DNA of 14,999 nt from Alphaproteobacteria bacterium (GTDB taxonomy: Bacteria; Pseudomonadota; Alphaproteobacteria; Rickettsiales; JAIXRX01). Below are positions 13,879-14,999 of this stretch, one piece after another (position 1 is the first letter of the stretch; each line of letters begins with the position of its first letter). The position numbers and the translations under genes are program-made. The DNA is taken from assembly GCA_027485005.1 (NCBI GenBank), contig JAIXRX010000004.1, positions 1 to 14,999 on the forward strand, written 5' to 3'. The notes under the pieces are model-generated. The model was not told the DNA's origin. It did not search any database and saw only the letters and a program-made list of their open reading frames with translations.

Positions 13879-14999
13879 ATGAATGAAAGCAAATTTATGC
13901 TCGAAAGACTTGCTATGACCAAGTCGCACCTAGCTGAATGGTTTCTTCACCCACTATTAGCGGGTGAGAATCACGCTTTTTTATGGTTTTTAGATGGCAG
14001 CCGCAACAAACCCATGGCTTATAAAGAGGCGGGAGAATGGGTGGGGGCTTATGTTCGCGGATTAGATGCACTTGGCATTGCGCGTGGAGCACGCGCCATT
14101 TCACTCGGTTCTATATCTCCTTATCTGTGGCTTTCTACAATCGCTCATAGCCTGCAAGGCCTTATTAATGTGGCGATTCCAATGGCACTTGATAGTGCGG
14201 AACATATGCGCATTATTTACGACAGCAAAGTCGCCTGCTTAGTTCTGGATGATATAAAAACACTTAAATCCTTACTTGCCATGACAGAACTCCCTCCGGA
14301 AGTCATGTGCGTTATTATCTTGCAGCCTAAAGGAAGTGAGGTGTTCACCTCACCTCAATTGCGTGTGGTGTTTATTGACGAACTCATGCAATTAGGCCGC
14401 CCGCAGCCAGACCGCGTTAGCCAGAAACGTACGGCTAACCAACCAGAAGAAACGGCTACCATTCTCTGTTTTCCTACCACTGCCGACGATATTGGCATGA
14501 CCGATAGCAATTCTACGGTTCTGAAACGCACCCATGCCGAATGGGGTGAAACCTACCGGACTTTGATTGATCTTTTTCAGAAAGCATCCGTTAATGTTGG
14601 ACAAGAGAATATGTTAGTGATGAGTGATTGGCAGAATCCAGCCGCCTATGCCGCTGCTTATATTTTCCCGATTTTGAACGCAAAAACGCTCGGCTTTTTA
14701 CCACCCAATAGCTCCGTACTGGGCGCGCTGACTCAGTTACAACCCAGCTTGCTGGTAGCGAATGCTAAAACCCTTGAAGAACTGCGTCATGAGCTGCACA
14801 CCCATGTTCAAACCCAGGGGGATTGGTTCGAGCGCTTTACCTATCAGCAAGCGCTAAAAATTGGGAAGACTAACTATGAAAACCCCGAAAAAATCAAGGG
14901 GTGGCGCAAATATTATGCGAATTTATTGCAGGATATTTTCATCAAAACCTTCAGCAAAAGTATGGGCGGCAAACTCAAAACCATTTTAAGTGTGGACGA
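13879..14999 (+). CDS. Degenerate acyl-CoA synthetase-like (AMP-binding, ANL superfamily) protein, 3' end beyond window
   Basis: An open frame of 373 codons runs off the right edge. Its layout follows long-chain acyl-CoA synthetases: GLDALGIARGARAISLGSI and INVAIPMALDSAEHMRIIYDSKVACLVLDD match the N-terminal subdomain, FIDELMQLGR the segment before the ATP loop, and MGGKLKTILSVD the LGGRLRxxxSGGAP strand. But the position of the P-loop (family TSGTTGxPKG, here residues ~195-211) reads ILCFPTTADDIGMTDSN and lacks the Gly-rich and Lys residues, and GGAP has become VD. ATP activation looks lost or changed, though the frame has no stops over 1.1 kb, so it is not a simple pseudogene. Starts at 13879, 13897 and 13915 are possible; 13879 suits the promoter. 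Confidence 0.75.
   Translation, partial: MNESKFMLERLAMTKSHLAEWFLHPLLAGENHAFLWFLDGSRNKPMAYKEAGEWVGAYVRGLDALGIARGARAISLGSISPYLWLSTIAHSLQGLINVAIPMALDSAEHMRIIYDSKVACLVLDDIKTLKSLLAMTELPPEVMCVIILQPKGSEVFTSPQLRVVFIDELMQLGRPQPDRVSQKRTANQPEETATILCFPTTADDIGMTDSNSTVLKRTHAEWGETYRTLIDLFQKASVNVGQENMLVMSDWQNPAAYAAAYIFPILNAKTLGFLPPNSSVLGALTQLQPSLLVANAKTLEELRHELHTHVQTQGDWFERFTYQQALKIGKTNYENPEKIKGWRKYYANLLQDIFIKTFSKSMGGKLKTILSVD

Noticed and set aside
1..14999. tRNA or rRNA genes, CRISPR arrays, insertion sequences, attachment sites, riboswitches
   Set aside because: Reading both strands showed no cloverleaf, regularly spaced repeats, transposase or integrase genes, or long structured leaders; every intergenic gap is about 100 bp or less.

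Overview
The window is chromosomal bacterial DNA of intermediate GC content, tightly packed with genes. There are no RNA genes, insertion sequences, CRISPR arrays or other signs of a mobile element. I infer an alphaproteobacterium, because the pairing of a TSUP permease with a TIGR02186-type membrane protein, the lipoprotein ahead of them and the M3-family PepF-type peptidase all look alphaproteobacterial. The order and genus cannot be fixed from the sequence alone.

Layout. (1) Positions 82-1709, minus strand: phhB then miaB, joined by a 4-nt ATGA overlap (pterin carbinolamine dehydratase; tRNA methylthiotransferase). (2) Position 1783 onward, plus strand: tsaB, diverging from phhB over a short gap with a good promoter, for a second tRNA modification (t6A). 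(3) 2555-5304, plus strand: a four-gene unit of lipoprotein, TSUP permease, TIGR02186 protein and universal stress protein. The genes overlap by 1 and 20 nt and are then 14 nt apart; a promoter with an overlapping dyad lies in front. (4) 5323-11505: a biotin synthesis island in two divergent arms sharing a 54-bp gap. The minus arm is bioF-bioH-bioC-bioD plus an RDD-family membrane protein as last gene; the plus arm is bioB-bioA. (5) 11600-11860: an unrecognised 84-86 aa protein ending in a terminator-like hairpin. (6) 11944-13788, minus strand: a zinc oligopeptidase (PepF/M3). (7) 13879 to the right edge, plus strand: the first 373 codons of an acyl-CoA-synthetase-like protein whose ATP-binding loop is badly degenerate.

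The biotin island is the functional centre. BioC methylates malonyl-ACP so that fatty acid synthesis can build a pimeloyl chain. BioH removes the methyl group. BioF, BioA, BioD and BioB then convert pimeloyl-ACP to biotin. All six steps are encoded in about 5.5 kb. The F-H-C-D order resembles gammaproteobacterial biotin operons more than the bioBFDAZ type often seen in alphaproteobacteria.

No wholly new defence or mobile system is visible. The items most worth a second look are the degenerate adenylating-enzyme homologue at the right edge, the BioC-BioH type island with divergent BioF and BioD active-site regions and an attached RDD protein, the nine-G tract inside the TSUP permease gene, and the dyad over the lipoprotein-operon promoter.
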